From the NCBI GenBank assembly GCA_041684965.1, contig JAWLGR010000005.1:124001-188000 (forward strand): 64,000 nt of DNA, in the 5' to 3' direction. Position 1 is the stretch's first letter. The number at the start of each line of letters is the position of its first letter. A program made the position numbers and the translations under genes. Under the pieces are notes generated by a model that was not told the DNA's origin, did not search any database, and saw only the letters and a program-made list of their open reading frames with translations. This document shows positions 27,246 to 36,433 of the stretch, piece by piece. The stretch is from Mariniphaga sp041684965. Its GTDB lineage: Bacteria; Bacteroidota; Bacteroidia; Bacteroidales; Prolixibacteraceae.

Positions 27246-28126
27246 TTTAAGCGGTTTGTAATCTCTCTCATTTTTTTAATATGCTCAGGTGTTGTTCCGC
27301 AGCAGCCTCCTATGATAGTTGCGCCGGCATTTATTATTTCCGGAACCAGAGCTGCCATTTCCTCTGGCTGTTCAGGAAATATTGTTTCACCATCTTCATA
27401 AACCGGTAAGCCGGCATTTGCATGCACCAATATTGGAATTTCTGAATTAGCTTTTCGTATTTCCTCAACAATTTCTACCATTCCGGCCATACCATTACCG
27501 CAATTGGCACCAATCAGATCAGCCCCGGCACCTATCAGGCTTTGCACCATATCGGTCGGAGAAACACCCATCATGGATCGATACTCACCACTGAGAATTT
27601 TTTCAAACGTCATGGTACAAAAAATTTCCAGATTTGTATTCTCCCGGGCAGCTTTAATTGCAATACCAGCCTCCTCCAAATCGGTCATTGTTTCAATCAT
27701 GATGGCATCTGCACCACCGGCTTCCAATCCTTTAACCTGTTCCTTAAAGGCTTCATACAGTTCCTCTTCAGTCACATCCCCCATCATCAGTATCTTACCG
27801 GTAGGCCCCACTGAACCCAGCACATACTTAGTGCCTGCAGCTTTTCGGCTGATTTGGGCAGCTGCCTTATTCAATTCATAAACCTTGTCGCCCAGGCCGA
27901 AGCGATCCAATTTATAGATGGTTCCCCCGAAACTGTTGGTTTCAATCATATCGGCACCGGCATCAATATAGCTTTTAGCGATGTCATACACCTCATCCGG
28001 ATGGGTTAGGTTCCATTCTTCCGGACATTCACCCGGTTTCAATCCCTTTTGCTGCAAAAAAGTCCCCCAGGCCCCGTCGGATACCAAAATCTTTCCCTGC
28101 TTTAATTTTTCCAGAATCTTACCCAT
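27242..28126 (-). CDS. Zinc-dependent homocysteine S-methyltransferase family protein
   Basis: 294 residues, the size of a single homocysteine methyltransferase barrel. It resembles the N-terminal module of cobalamin-dependent MetH: DGAWGTFLQQKGL at the start, IETNSFGG, and zinc ligands C209 (GANCGNG), C275 and C276 (GGCCGTTPEH). It should bind homocysteine thiolate on zinc and accept a methyl group, giving methionine. The corrinoid protein in the same operon is the obvious methyl donor, so this looks like one component of a split corrinoid methyltransferase. Other thiols as acceptor cannot be excluded. Confidence 0.82.
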   Translation of the reverse strand: MGKILEKLKQGKILVSDGAWGTFLQQKGLKPGECPEEWNLTHPDEVYDIAKSYIDAGADMIETNSFGGTIYKLDRFGLGDKVYELNKAAAQISRKAAGTKYVLGSVGPTGKILMMGDVTEEELYEAFKEQVKGLEAGGADAIMIETMTDLEEAGIAIKAARENTNLEIFCTMTFEKILSGEYRSMMGVSPTDMVQSLIGAGADLIGANCGNGMAGMVEIVEEIRKANSEIPILVHANAGLPVYEDGETIFPEQPEEMAALVPEIINAGATIIGGCCGTTPEHIKKMREITNRLK

Positions 28127-28192
28127 AATTGATTTATTTCTAAGGAATAAACTTTCTTTCTGTGAATTTTACAATACTAAGTTATCAAAAAT

Positions 28193-29812
28193 TTACAAGT
28201 CTTTCAACCACTCTTTTATAACCTCTGTAGAAGGAACGGTGCCCTCGGCCTTAAGCTTATAACTAACGGCCACCACAGCCGGTCCTTGCACAACCCCAAA
28301 AGAACTCATCTTATCTTTGCCGGTAACGACCTCCACCTCCATTTCTTTTCCAAGCTCAGTAAGCGCTCTCCCTACCCGTTCCCGTAGTTCCATGCACTGA
28401 TTTTCTTTTTCGCCCAGCAAAATCAGCTTACTTCTTTGTGATTTGATTTTGAGCTTCAACTTCTCGTTAATACGCTTCTGAATGGCATTAATCAGTTCCC
28501 GTTCAGGAGGTATTTTTGATACAAAAGCAATTTTCCCATCGATGCATATGGTAGGAATATTTTTGACCATAAGCGACGACATAAAACTTACGGCTTCCAT
28601 TCGCTTGACAGCATGCTCTCTCCATTCTACAACCCCTTCGAAATAGGGTGCAATCCTTTTCACAGCCTCTACCATATACTGACAGGGAGCACACGATTCG
28701 GAATCTAAGGTGATGATATCCACAATAACCTTGTCTGTATGACCGTAATCCTTCATATTATATACCTCCCTGGCGCTTTCCTCCCGCTCGAGAGCACGTA
28801 CCACATCCTGCTGGTAAGGGTCGTGCACCAATTCGGATACTGCTTTCAGATTTTCAGATGGTGTTTCCCGCGGCAGATCGCACCCTGGTGCCAGAATAAA
28901 ACCGGTTCTGCCGCCGAGATCGAGGCACTCGAGTGCATGTTCCCGGCAGTCATCCGGTGTACCCATCAGTAATATTACCGTAAGTTTCAGGTTTCCCCCA
29001 AAACTGACACCTTTTTTGAGAGCTATTTCCTTTACAAAATCAAGCGGTATATTTTCATCAATTGATACATTATCAGGCTTGCAGCTGAACATGGCTTCAA
29101 TATTCTGCTGGGCATGCCCGCATACAAAAAAGGAACTGAGTTTGCCTTGCTTCCTTATCATTTCAAATATACGTGTAACATAGGGCGCAACAAATGATTC
29201 AAAAGTAAGCGGGTCAATCTGACTTATCATCGGGTCAACAACAGCGACAACATCACTGCCTGCATCTATATAATAACGGGCCATATTCAATCCTACTTGT
29301 GTGCAGAACTCCATAACGCGGTGTACTTCTTCGGGTTGCTCAAATAACTTCATGAAAATATCCGTTCCCATCAGGTGAAGGGCTAAGGTGAAGGGTCCGG
29401 TAATCAAACCGTAAATAGCCAGTTCAGGGTACTTATCCCTAAGTATCCGTGTGGCTTCCATACAAACCTTAATCCGTCCATCGGCAGCCTGAGGAACCTT
29501 CATGTCGCTTAACAATTTTCCCTCAGCCAGCGGATGGGAGATTACCACCGGCGGACCCGAATCCGACCACTTCAGCTCACATCCCAGTACTTCGGCTTCC
29601 ACTTGTAGGTCGAATACAACCGGAATGCCGTCCGGATTGTATTCTTCTACTGCCCTGCTGATGCCTTTGACAATTTCTTCAGCCGATCTTAAATAAACTG
29701 TGGCATCCGTTCCCGTCAGATACGCCCCATGTATACCCACGAAGGGCACCCACGGAACACGCTCCACCGGTTGAAGGGAAAAGGCTTTTTTGACTAGTGC
29801 CAGACCATTCAT
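28193..29812 (-). CDS. URO-D-type corrinoid methyltransferase fused to thioredoxin-like domains
   Basis: 539 residues from ATG 29812 (MNGLALVKKAFSLQPVERVP). A longer frame reaches 29899, but its extra residues do not resemble the family. Residues 1-350 are a uroporphyrinogen-decarboxylase-like barrel of the MtaA/CmuA group (VPWVPFVGIHGAYLTG; GLITGPFTLALHLMGTDIF; VVAVVDPMISQIDPLTFESF; FVCGHAQQN). Residues 365-440 form a thioredoxin-like domain with C374-A-P-C377 and a cis-Pro region (VKNIPTICIDGK). A second small alpha/beta domain (455-539) has one conserved-looking Cys, C473. The barrel should move methyl groups to or from the corrinoid protein encoded upstream. The tail is unusual for a methyltransferase. 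Confidence 0.8.
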   Translation of the reverse strand: MNGLALVKKAFSLQPVERVPWVPFVGIHGAYLTGTDATVYLRSAEEIVKGISRAVEEYNPDGIPVVFDLQVEAEVLGCELKWSDSGPPVVISHPLAEGKLLSDMKVPQAADGRIKVCMEATRILRDKYPELAIYGLITGPFTLALHLMGTDIFMKLFEQPEEVHRVMEFCTQVGLNMARYYIDAGSDVVAVVDPMISQIDPLTFESFVAPYVTRIFEMIRKQGKLSSFFVCGHAQQNIEAMFSCKPDNVSIDENIPLDFVKEIALKKGVSFGGNLKLTVILLMGTPDDCREHALECLDLGGRTGFILAPGCDLPRETPSENLKAVSELVHDPYQQDVVRALEREESAREVYNMKDYGHTDKVIVDIITLDSESCAPCQYMVEAVKRIAPYFEGVVEWREHAVKRMEAVSFMSSLMVKNIPTICIDGKIAFVSKIPPERELINAIQKRINEKLKLKIKSQRSKLILLGEKENQCMELRERVGRALTELGKEMEVEVVTGKDKMSSFGVVQGPAVVAVSYKLKAEGTVPSTEVIKEWLKDL

Positions 29813-29992
29813 TCTAAAAATATAAAATTCAATACCTGCAATACAAACAACTGGATTCTTGAGCCAGGATAGAAAACCTTTCGCTGCGAAATATCTCACA
29901 CTTTTGTCAGTTACCAGGCTACAGCCTTCCGGTATCTTTTTAAAGAGATAAGAAATTATGAGTATTTATTGATAGTCTTCTGTGATAAACGA

Positions 29993-30661
29993 CTATGCCA
30001 GCTGCAAGTTAAGGAATTCAACCAACCCCTGCGGATCGGGAGCATAGATGTCCGCTCCTATCTTTTGGCGGAAATTGTCAGTTACAGGAGCACCACCAAT
30101 GGCCACTTTTGCACTTGGTACAGCCTCCTTGATAGCTTTGGTTATCTTTTCCATGTTAACCATTGTAGTAGTAAGCAAAGCCGACAGGCCTACATAGGCA
30201 TTCTGGTGTTGTTTAAGTGCTTCAACAAACTGTGCCGCCTTAACATCGGTGCCCAGGTCAACCACTTTCCAGCCGTTCCCTTCTACCATCATGGCCACCA
30301 GATTCTTGCCGATATCATGCAAATCACCCTCCACAGTACCAATAATAAAAGTGCCCTTTTCCTTCACTTCGCCCGATAAAAAATACGGTTTAAGGTGAAC
30401 CATGGCAGTGCTCATTGCCTTTGCTGACATCAGTACCTGGGGTACAAAAACTTTGTTCTCCCGAAACTTGATGCCCACCTTTTCCATTCCCACCATCAGG
30501 CCTTCGGTTAATATACGCTGGGCTGAAATACCTTCATCCAAAGCACGGCGGGTTAGTTCGTCCGCTCCGTCCTGCCCCTTCATATTCGGAGGAAAAGGAG
30601 CCACTTTGTTTATTTTTCCAAATTCGATGCATTCAGCAATTCCGGTTAAAAGTTCACTCAT
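29993..30661 (-). CDS. Methyltransferase corrinoid protein (MtaC/MtbC-like)
   Basis: 222 residues. A helical cap domain (1-90, including RILTEGLMVGMEKVGIKF and FVPQVLMSAKAM) precedes a B12-binding Rossmann domain with the cobalt-ligand motif D113-L-H115-D-I-G118 and the downstream GLSALLTTTM and GGAPV loops. Size and order are those of stand-alone corrinoid proteins of methylamine, methanol and methoxy-aromatic systems. It carries the methyl group between the URO-D-type enzyme and the homocysteine methyltransferase encoded next. First gene of the minus-strand operon; no cobalamin riboswitch was visible in the 142 bases upstream. Confidence 0.88.
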   Translation of the reverse strand: MSELLTGIAECIEFGKINKVAPFPPNMKGQDGADELTRRALDEGISAQRILTEGLMVGMEKVGIKFRENKVFVPQVLMSAKAMSTAMVHLKPYFLSGEVKEKGTFIIGTVEGDLHDIGKNLVAMMVEGNGWKVVDLGTDVKAAQFVEALKQHQNAYVGLSALLTTTMVNMEKITKAIKEAVPSAKVAIGGAPVTDNFRQKIGADIYAPDPQGLVEFLNLQLA

Positions 30662-30803
30662 GATTTATTTTGTTTATGGTTTTTTACAAAAGTACCATGA
30701 ACAATATATGCATAAAATAGGATTTTCTTTGAAAAAGATGGATTATTTTACTTTAATGCTAAATAGATACAGAATTAAGAATTAAAATTTTTAATTTTGA
30801 GTA

Positions 30804-31355
30804 ATGAATGCATCTACAATATATTCCATTGGACATGGCAACAAAAAAATGGAAGATTTCATAAGTGAACTGAAATCTTTTAATGTCTTGTATTTGCTTG
30901 ATATCCGGTCAAATCCATATTCCAAATGGAATCCGGCTTTTAACAAATCATCGCTTGAAAGTAGTCTGAAAGAACATAACATAACCTACATATTCCTTGG
31001 GGATAAATTGGGAGGTCTTCCACAGGATTCTTCTTGTTACGATGAAAATGGGAAAGTAGTTTATGACCAAATAAAAGATAAAGAATTTTTTCGGGAGGGA
31101 TTGAAACGATTGATCCGGGCAAATGCTAAAAAAGTAAGGCTGGCTGTTATGTGCAGCGAATCAAAGCCGGGTGAATGTCACCGAAGCAAACTGGTTGGCC
31201 AGGAATTGCTGAAATCAGGGATTTCGATAAACCACATTATTTCAAAGGAACTTGTAAAATCACAGGAAACAGTTATGACCGAATTGACTAAAGGGTTAGG
31301 TACAGTAGATTTATTTGGTAACTTAAAGGAGTTTGTTTCCCGTAAATCTTATTAA
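30804..31355 (+). CDS. DUF488 family protein (first copy)
   Basis: 183 residues. Begins IYSIGHGNKKMEDFISEL and DIRSNPYSKWNPAFN, the DUF488 opening. The conserved late motif is CSESKPGECHRSKLVGQEL. The C-terminal 25 residues (TKGLGTVDLFGNLKEF) are outside the core. Family function is not established; the CxE..P..CHR motif suggests an active site. It starts a plus-strand operon with a second DUF488 gene 3 bases downstream, divergent from the corrinoid operon. Confidence 0.82.
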   Translation: MNASTIYSIGHGNKKMEDFISELKSFNVLYLLDIRSNPYSKWNPAFNKSSLESSLKEHNITYIFLGDKLGGLPQDSSCYDENGKVVYDQIKDKEFFREGLKRLIRANAKKVRLAVMCSESKPGECHRSKLVGQELLKSGISINHIISKELVKSQETVMTELTKGLGTVDLFGNLKEFVSRKSY

Positions 31356-31358
31356 CCG

Positions 31359-31835
31359 ATGGAATTCTTCACCATAGGGGTTTATAATTCAGATGAAAAA
31401 GATTTTTTTGGAAGAATAATTGAAAACGGTATCGATACCTTCGCCGACATCCGGCAAAGAAGGGGAGTAAGGGGAGCCCGCTACTCTTTTGTAAACAGTA
31501 ACCGGCTTCAAAATAAGCTTCAGGAACTGGGCATCAGGTACGACCATATTAAAGGCCTGGCTCCAACTTCTGAAATCAGATCGATTCAGGAAAAAACAGA
31601 CAAGCAGCAGAAAATAAATAGAAAAGAAAGAACTCATATTTCCGGTTCATTTGCACGTGCATTCATAAATGAGGTATTAAACCGTTTTGATTTCGGAAAA
31701 TATCTTCAACAGCAGGAAGAAGCCGGGGCAAAAAAAATAGTCATTTTTTGTGTGGAAGAACATCCTGAAGCATGCCATCGCTCAATTGTAGCCGAAAAAC
31801 TGAAAGCATTGGGATATAAAGTAACACATTTATAA
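31359..31835 (+). CDS. DUF488 family protein (second copy)
   Basis: 158 residues, starting 3 bases after the first copy. It keeps the family layout (FTIGVYNSDEKDFFGRI; DIRQRRGVRGARYSFVN; FCVEEHPEACHRSIVAEKL) but is clearly diverged from its neighbour, so this is not a recent duplication. A charged middle segment (EKTDKQQKINRKERTHISG) is extra. The stop overlaps the next start by one base (TAATG). Two unlike DUF488 proteins made together suggest a heteromer or successive steps. Confidence 0.82.
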   Translation: MEFFTIGVYNSDEKDFFGRIIENGIDTFADIRQRRGVRGARYSFVNSNRLQNKLQELGIRYDHIKGLAPTSEIRSIQEKTDKQQKINRKERTHISGSFARAFINEVLNRFDFGKYLQQQEEAGAKKIVIFCVEEHPEACHRSIVAEKLKALGYKVTHL

Positions 31836-32512
31836 TGGATGTCCTTATAGTAGCAAAAACACATTTAACAGAAGGAGTCTGTATTGGTGCCCTTGACAGG
31901 AATGGCCGTTTCTTGAGGCTGCTCGATGAAAAAGGTGCCCATCAGCCATCTGATTGCCCTTTCGAAATAAACCAGGTGTGGGAAATCACTTCCAGAAAAG
32001 CGGATAAACGTGTGCCTCCGCATGTGGAGGATGTAAAAATTCTGCATAAGGAATATAAGCGCAAACTCAGGAATGAACAAACGATGCTCCAGGTGCTAAA
32101 AAATTGCAATGTGAAAATATGGAAAGGTAATCCGGAAACTCTTTTTGACGGCTGTCTTTTATGGACGGCAAAAGGAAGCGGGTATATTTCCGGGAAGGCT
32201 CGCATTCCGGATCACAGTGTAGGTTTTTGGATAACTGACAAGGAACTGACAAAATACAATGTATATGAAAAAATCCGCTACAGGTATTCCTGTTCCCAAA
32301 ATGGAAGGAGCCTGCCTTATGTAGGGGTTGAAACACCGGCGGAAATAATTCCTGCAGGAACTCTTCTGCGGGTATCCCTGGCCCGTTGGTGGGATAAGGA
32401 TGGGGAAATCGAAGAACGATGCTCCCTGCAGTTATCGGGATGGTATGATTTACATACTGAAACCTCTGTTGTCAGAGAAGTAAATGAAGGTAATTTCCAA
32501 ACCCCGTGGTAA
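31835..32512 (+). CDS. Probable dual-OB-fold protein, DUF488-associated
   Basis: 225 residues, no signal or membrane segment. The start MDVLIVAKTHLTEGVCIGAL and FLRLLDEKG, then VWEITSRKADKRVPPHVEDV, resemble the dual-OB family I associate with DUF488 neighbours. The second half (LLRVSLARWWDKDGEIEERC; LQLSGWY) fits a second small beta-barrel. OB folds often bind nucleic acid or nucleotides, so a nucleic-acid-linked role for the trio is plausible but not shown. One-base overlap with the second DUF488 gene; its end overlaps the AraC gene by 7 bases. Confidence 0.6.
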   Translation: MDVLIVAKTHLTEGVCIGALDRNGRFLRLLDEKGAHQPSDCPFEINQVWEITSRKADKRVPPHVEDVKILHKEYKRKLRNEQTMLQVLKNCNVKIWKGNPETLFDGCLLWTAKGSGYISGKARIPDHSVGFWITDKELTKYNVYEKIRYRYSCSQNGRSLPYVGVETPAEIIPAGTLLRVSLARWWDKDGEIEERCSLQLSGWYDLHTETSVVREVNEGNFQTPW

Positions 32513-33369
32513 AAGAAATCAGGTATTATAGGTTGCCGGGTTCCCTGAATGATTGTCTGGCTAATGGACCTTTTCGTGGCAATTTCTATTTAACCGAGGT
32601 AGGAGAGTTGGAAGTAGGGGAAGGCACAATCTGGAGTGGTAACAGCGGTGAATCGTACCTCCTTGTATTCTGCACCAGGGGAGAAGGTATTGCTCAACTA
32701 GCAGATGAGCAGGTGCCTGTTTCCGGCGACCAGTTTTTTATTGTTCCCCAAAGACAAATTTTTAAGTATTATTCTGTGTTAAAAAGCAACTCCCGCTTCC
32801 TGGTTGCTGGGTTTAATGGTGAAATTGTCAGCCATCTGAGCCGGGAATTCCTGGTGGTGCGAAACCTGGTGCCTTCGGTAAATAACAGGGTTGCAAACCG
32901 AGAGATGTTATTTCAAGAAATCTTTAACAATCTTTCAAGAGGATTTCATCCCCACGTTGTTGAATATATAAATCTGTGTTTCGGTCATCTGCTTGGCACC
33001 TTTATCTATGCCAACCGCAACAGCGAAGATTTGGCCGAAGAATCAAACCCTGTGGTACACCGGTGCATCCACTTTATGGAAAAAAACCTGGATAAAAAAC
33101 TGACCCTTCAACAAATTGCCTCAGAAGCGGGTTTGTCACCTACCTATTTTACTACTGTTTTTCGCAAACAAACCAACTATTCACCTTTGAACTATTTTTC
33201 CCATCTGAAAATACTCAAGGCCTGTGAGTATCTTGATTACACCCGTCATAAAGTAAAGGAAATCTCCTATCATCTTGGATATACTGATCCCTATTATTTT
33301 ACCCGCGACTTCAAAAGCAAAATGGGGATGTCGCCCAGGCAATACCGCAACAGAGCCAGAAGCAGATAA
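32506..33369 (+). CDS. AraC-family transcriptional regulator
   Basis: 287 residues from GTG 32506, which overlaps the previous gene; no in-frame ATG follows in the first 60 codons. N-terminal cupin-like sensor (about 20-110, GEGIAQLADEQVPVSGDQFFIV). The C-terminal 100 residues hold two HTH motifs (LTLQQIASEAGLSPTYFTTVFRK cut by a linker; VKEISYHLGYTDPYYFTRDF; MGMSPRQYR). The class usually answers a sugar or related ligand. Overlap places it with the DUF488 trio, but it may act on the alpha-galactosidase genes beyond. Only the DNA-binding class is certain. Confidence 0.88.
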   Translation: MVKEIRYYRLPGSLNDCLANGPFRGNFYLTEVGELEVGEGTIWSGNSGESYLLVFCTRGEGIAQLADEQVPVSGDQFFIVPQRQIFKYYSVLKSNSRFLVAGFNGEIVSHLSREFLVVRNLVPSVNNRVANREMLFQEIFNNLSRGFHPHVVEYINLCFGHLLGTFIYANRNSEDLAEESNPVVHRCIHFMEKNLDKKLTLQQIASEAGLSPTYFTTVFRKQTNYSPLNYFSHLKILKACEYLDYTRHKVKEISYHLGYTDPYYFTRDFKSKMGMSPRQYRNRARSR

Positions 33370-34336
33370 AACAGACTTAAGATTTTACCGGAAAACTCAG
33401 GCTTGGAATTTTGACTCAATTGGTTGTTTGGATGCATTTAATGAACTCATTTCCTGATTGCAACATTGCAATACCCTGAAAAATCTTTTTTATTTATTCC
33501 GCGCTATTACGTATACCCTTTCCTCTGTTTCCGGCAAATTGTATGTAGATTGGTTTTTAATCAAAGCTATACCAGAAGGTTTCTCCGGTCAATTAAAAAA
33601 TGCAGCCATGAAAATATTTGCCTGCTAATTTTAAGAGCATACATAGCGCTTTTAACTGAAGATTTTTAAATGTAAAAGCGAATAAACATTGAATGAAGAA
33701 AATGAATCAGACAGACTTTAAATTACGCTCTTTTTAAACTACCACAACTTACCCTGGATTAAAATAATTACTAGACTATAGGTTAATTCGTCTTAAATTC
33801 GATATAAATTCGGTACAAATTCGTAAAAACGCGAATTTGTTCCGAGTTTATTGCGAATTTACATCGAATATAATTCGAAGAAAATATGAATTTTTTACCT
33901 GCCTGGAAAAAATTTTATAGGCATGACTGATTATTTGAGTCAATGCTCACTTTTCTGAGTTGGCAATTTTAGGAGCAGGGTTATTTTTAAATGAATTAAA
34001 GCACATCTGGAAATTTACACGGGGATATTAAATGAATTCGGTTTTATTTTCAGAAATACCTGTAAAGAAATATTTATCAAATGCTGTTATTGAAGTCAGA
34101 TGAAAAATTACAAGGTAAATTTATACTCATCAAATAAATTTATCCCAACAATTAACAAGAGTGTTGTAAAGGAAATTTAAAAACCAAGGCAGATCGGTTG
34201 TAAATGCATACAGTTTTATTCTGGATACAGATAGAATTTAAGTTAAAATACTGTCAGATACGTCCTCCGGTGTCGGTCGCATCTTCAGTATCAGGTGTTA
34301 AAATTCAGATTGGTGATTGTATACTCTCAATCAAAA
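33370..34336. other. Long convergent intergenic region
   Basis: 967 bases between the AraC gene (plus) and the alpha-galactosidase gene (minus). The only structure I can support is the inverted 11-base array at 33787-33879. The rest is AT-rich with short unsupported frames. Confidence 0.55.
33787..33879. repeat. Inverted array of 11-base units (large hairpin), copy 2
   Basis: TTCG at 33787, 33798, 33809 and 33820, then CGAA/CGAG at 33832, 33843, 33854, 33865 and 33876, all spaced exactly 11 bases. The gap between the two inner cores is 8 bases, the same as in copy 1. The central arm ACAAATTCG pairs with CGAATTTGT. Individual units differ from copy 1, so it is the period and symmetry that are kept. 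Confidence 0.85.
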
Positions 34337-36433
34337 TTACTGTTTAACGGGCCAGGCTTCTAACAGTAAATTACGTGAGAAGGTCAATTCAATTTTCGGA
34401 TTATCAGCAGTGACTGTTCCGATATCAACATTGTTGACGTAATCCCTCACCTTATAACTACCTTCCTTCAGCCCGCGGAATTCAATTTCACCGTTCCATT
34501 CATCAGCATAAAAGGCATAAAACAGAGTATCGCCTTTCTGGATTACATGGGTCTCCGGTTTATCGTATCCTATATCATACAATTCACCAAGATAGGGTTC
34601 ACTCGACAACATTTTGCTGTTATACAGTGAAAACCACTTCTTCCAGAGCTTTTCCTTTTCAGGGGTAAGCAGGTTTTCATTGGGTTTATCGGGGTTTTCG
34701 GGCCAGGTAAATTTGGTACCCAACACCGAACCGATACCAAGTTGTGTTCCGAAATCATCCTTGTTATCGCTTAATTCAACGTGGTCCCCATAGTAGGCCA
34801 GCCCCGGGTTTATTGCTTTATAGGTTTTTCCTTTGTGTCTTATCTGGAAACTTGATGTTGGATCAGAAGAAACAGCCTGGTTCATCCAGGGAATGTTGTA
34901 AAATGAAACCGCACAGCCGCACGGGCAGTTTTGAATTACCGCACCGGGTTTCATAGCGGTTGTTTCATCATATATCATCTTAAAAAATTCAGGAAGCCTT
35001 TCATTATCTTCTTCCGGTCGTTCCAGTCCATGGCTTCTGTTGTAATTAGGTGCCACGCTGTTCAGATGCTGCCCATCCATTTTAAGTCCGTCAAATCCCC
35101 ATTCATTTATGAACATGTTTAATACTTCCCGGGTATGGCTGCGAGTGCCTTCATAGGTTGGCGACATGGAAAAGGCATTCCACCAGGTTATGTATTGGGG
35201 GGAACCATCTTTTCGCATCAGCAACAAATTGGGATCCTTCCTGAGCAATTCAGAATTCATATCAATTGCCAGTGGTGCCCACCACAATTTTGCTTTCATA
35301 CCATAAGAATGAATATTGTCGACAAGCCGTTTCATTTCCGGATTACCTCCGGAAAACCGGTTCTTATCAACTTCCCAATCGCCTTCTGTAATCTGGTATC
35401 CATCATCAATATCTACCCACTGTATACCCATTTCCTTTACCTTAGGTAAAGCTCCATAAATATCCTGCATGGTGAATTCGCGGCCGTAACCCCAGGCACA
35501 CCAAACAGCTTCAAAGGCCTCCTGTATGGAAGGTGCAAGCGGGATGCCCCGGTATTGCATTAATTCAGAATACTGCTGCAGGGCAGTGTAATAATCACCC
35601 TGGTGTACACTCACAAAGGTGGAATAGGTTTTAAGAGTATCTCCGGGCATAAATTCAACGGGATTGGAATACTTGAATTCAACCCCCAGGGTAGCCTTAT
35701 TTTCATATCGGTCCATTTCAACAGGCAGCGATACCAGCCGTGGTAGCAATTCCACATGTCCAACCATTATCCCGGCATCCTTCCGCCACAGGTCAACCAC
35801 TGGAATTCCTCCGCCATAATCAGAACTGTTCATTCCCATATAGTTTTCCCGGTAAAAACCAGGTGAAACGGGTGTTATCCAATCAAGCCTGCGGTTACTG
35901 GATGAAGCCTGGAACGACCAGAAGTCGGGATCATTTCCTGTTGAAGCAATCTCATACCGGTTGCTTACCCACCTGTTTATTTTTACCGACTTTTCACCCT
36001 GGTTGATGTAACTCACATTGGTAATAACAAGTCCCGGAAAGGCAGGATTTACAATAATTTCTATCGTTTTTTCAACTGTTGTTCCGCCATCTTTGGCAGT
36101 TCCCCTGATGACATGGCTCTTTATCCCATTCTCTTCTTTTTCAGAATAACTATCCAAACTATACTGCCTGACACTGAACCGGTTACCTGAAATGTATTCT
36201 GAAGCAGAAAATCCATCCATAATCGCATCTGCACCCGGTAAATTGTTTGAAACTCTCACTTCCATCCGGTCATTAAACTCCATTACCAGGGGGCCGCTGG
36301 TGATGGTTACCGGCTTCCGATTGCAGGAGAAAAGAATCAGCAGAAAGAGGGTTGCCCCTGCTAACTTATACAGGGGTGACAAGAGATTTATGTTTCGTAT
36401 GTTTCTAAAGAATGGAAATATGGTATTTTTCAT
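34337..36433 (-). CDS. Alpha-galactosidase-like glycoside hydrolase (GH36/GH27 type), lipoprotein
   Basis: 698 residues from ATG 36433 (MKNTIFPFFRNIRN). A longer frame to 36514 is rejected because its extra codons lie in the 116-base repeat. Signal peptide with lipobox LFSC. An N-terminal beta-supersandwich is followed by the catalytic barrel: CAWGYGREF, VDIDDGYQ, MKAKLWWAPL, and the nucleophile in GFDGLKMDG. A Cys-rich strand (QNCPCGCAVSFYN) precedes the likely acid/base Asp in VSSDPTSS. It should hydrolyse terminal alpha-galactosides or related sugars at the cell surface. Divergent from another alpha-galactosidase-like gene. Confidence 0.85.
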   Translation of the reverse strand: MKNTIFPFFRNIRNINLLSPLYKLAGATLFLLILFSCNRKPVTITSGPLVMEFNDRMEVRVSNNLPGADAIMDGFSASEYISGNRFSVRQYSLDSYSEKEENGIKSHVIRGTAKDGGTTVEKTIEIIVNPAFPGLVITNVSYINQGEKSVKINRWVSNRYEIASTGNDPDFWSFQASSSNRRLDWITPVSPGFYRENYMGMNSSDYGGGIPVVDLWRKDAGIMVGHVELLPRLVSLPVEMDRYENKATLGVEFKYSNPVEFMPGDTLKTYSTFVSVHQGDYYTALQQYSELMQYRGIPLAPSIQEAFEAVWCAWGYGREFTMQDIYGALPKVKEMGIQWVDIDDGYQITEGDWEVDKNRFSGGNPEMKRLVDNIHSYGMKAKLWWAPLAIDMNSELLRKDPNLLLMRKDGSPQYITWWNAFSMSPTYEGTRSHTREVLNMFINEWGFDGLKMDGQHLNSVAPNYNRSHGLERPEEDNERLPEFFKMIYDETTAMKPGAVIQNCPCGCAVSFYNIPWMNQAVSSDPTSSFQIRHKGKTYKAINPGLAYYGDHVELSDNKDDFGTQLGIGSVLGTKFTWPENPDKPNENLLTPEKEKLWKKWFSLYNSKMLSSEPYLGELYDIGYDKPETHVIQKGDTLFYAFYADEWNGEIEFRGLKEGSYKVRDYVNNVDIGTVTADNPKIELTFSRNLLLEAWPVKQ

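Noticed and set aside
30662..30803. Possible cobalamin riboswitch ahead of the corrinoid operon
   Set aside because: Region is too short and no B12-box-like GCCACTG sequence is present.
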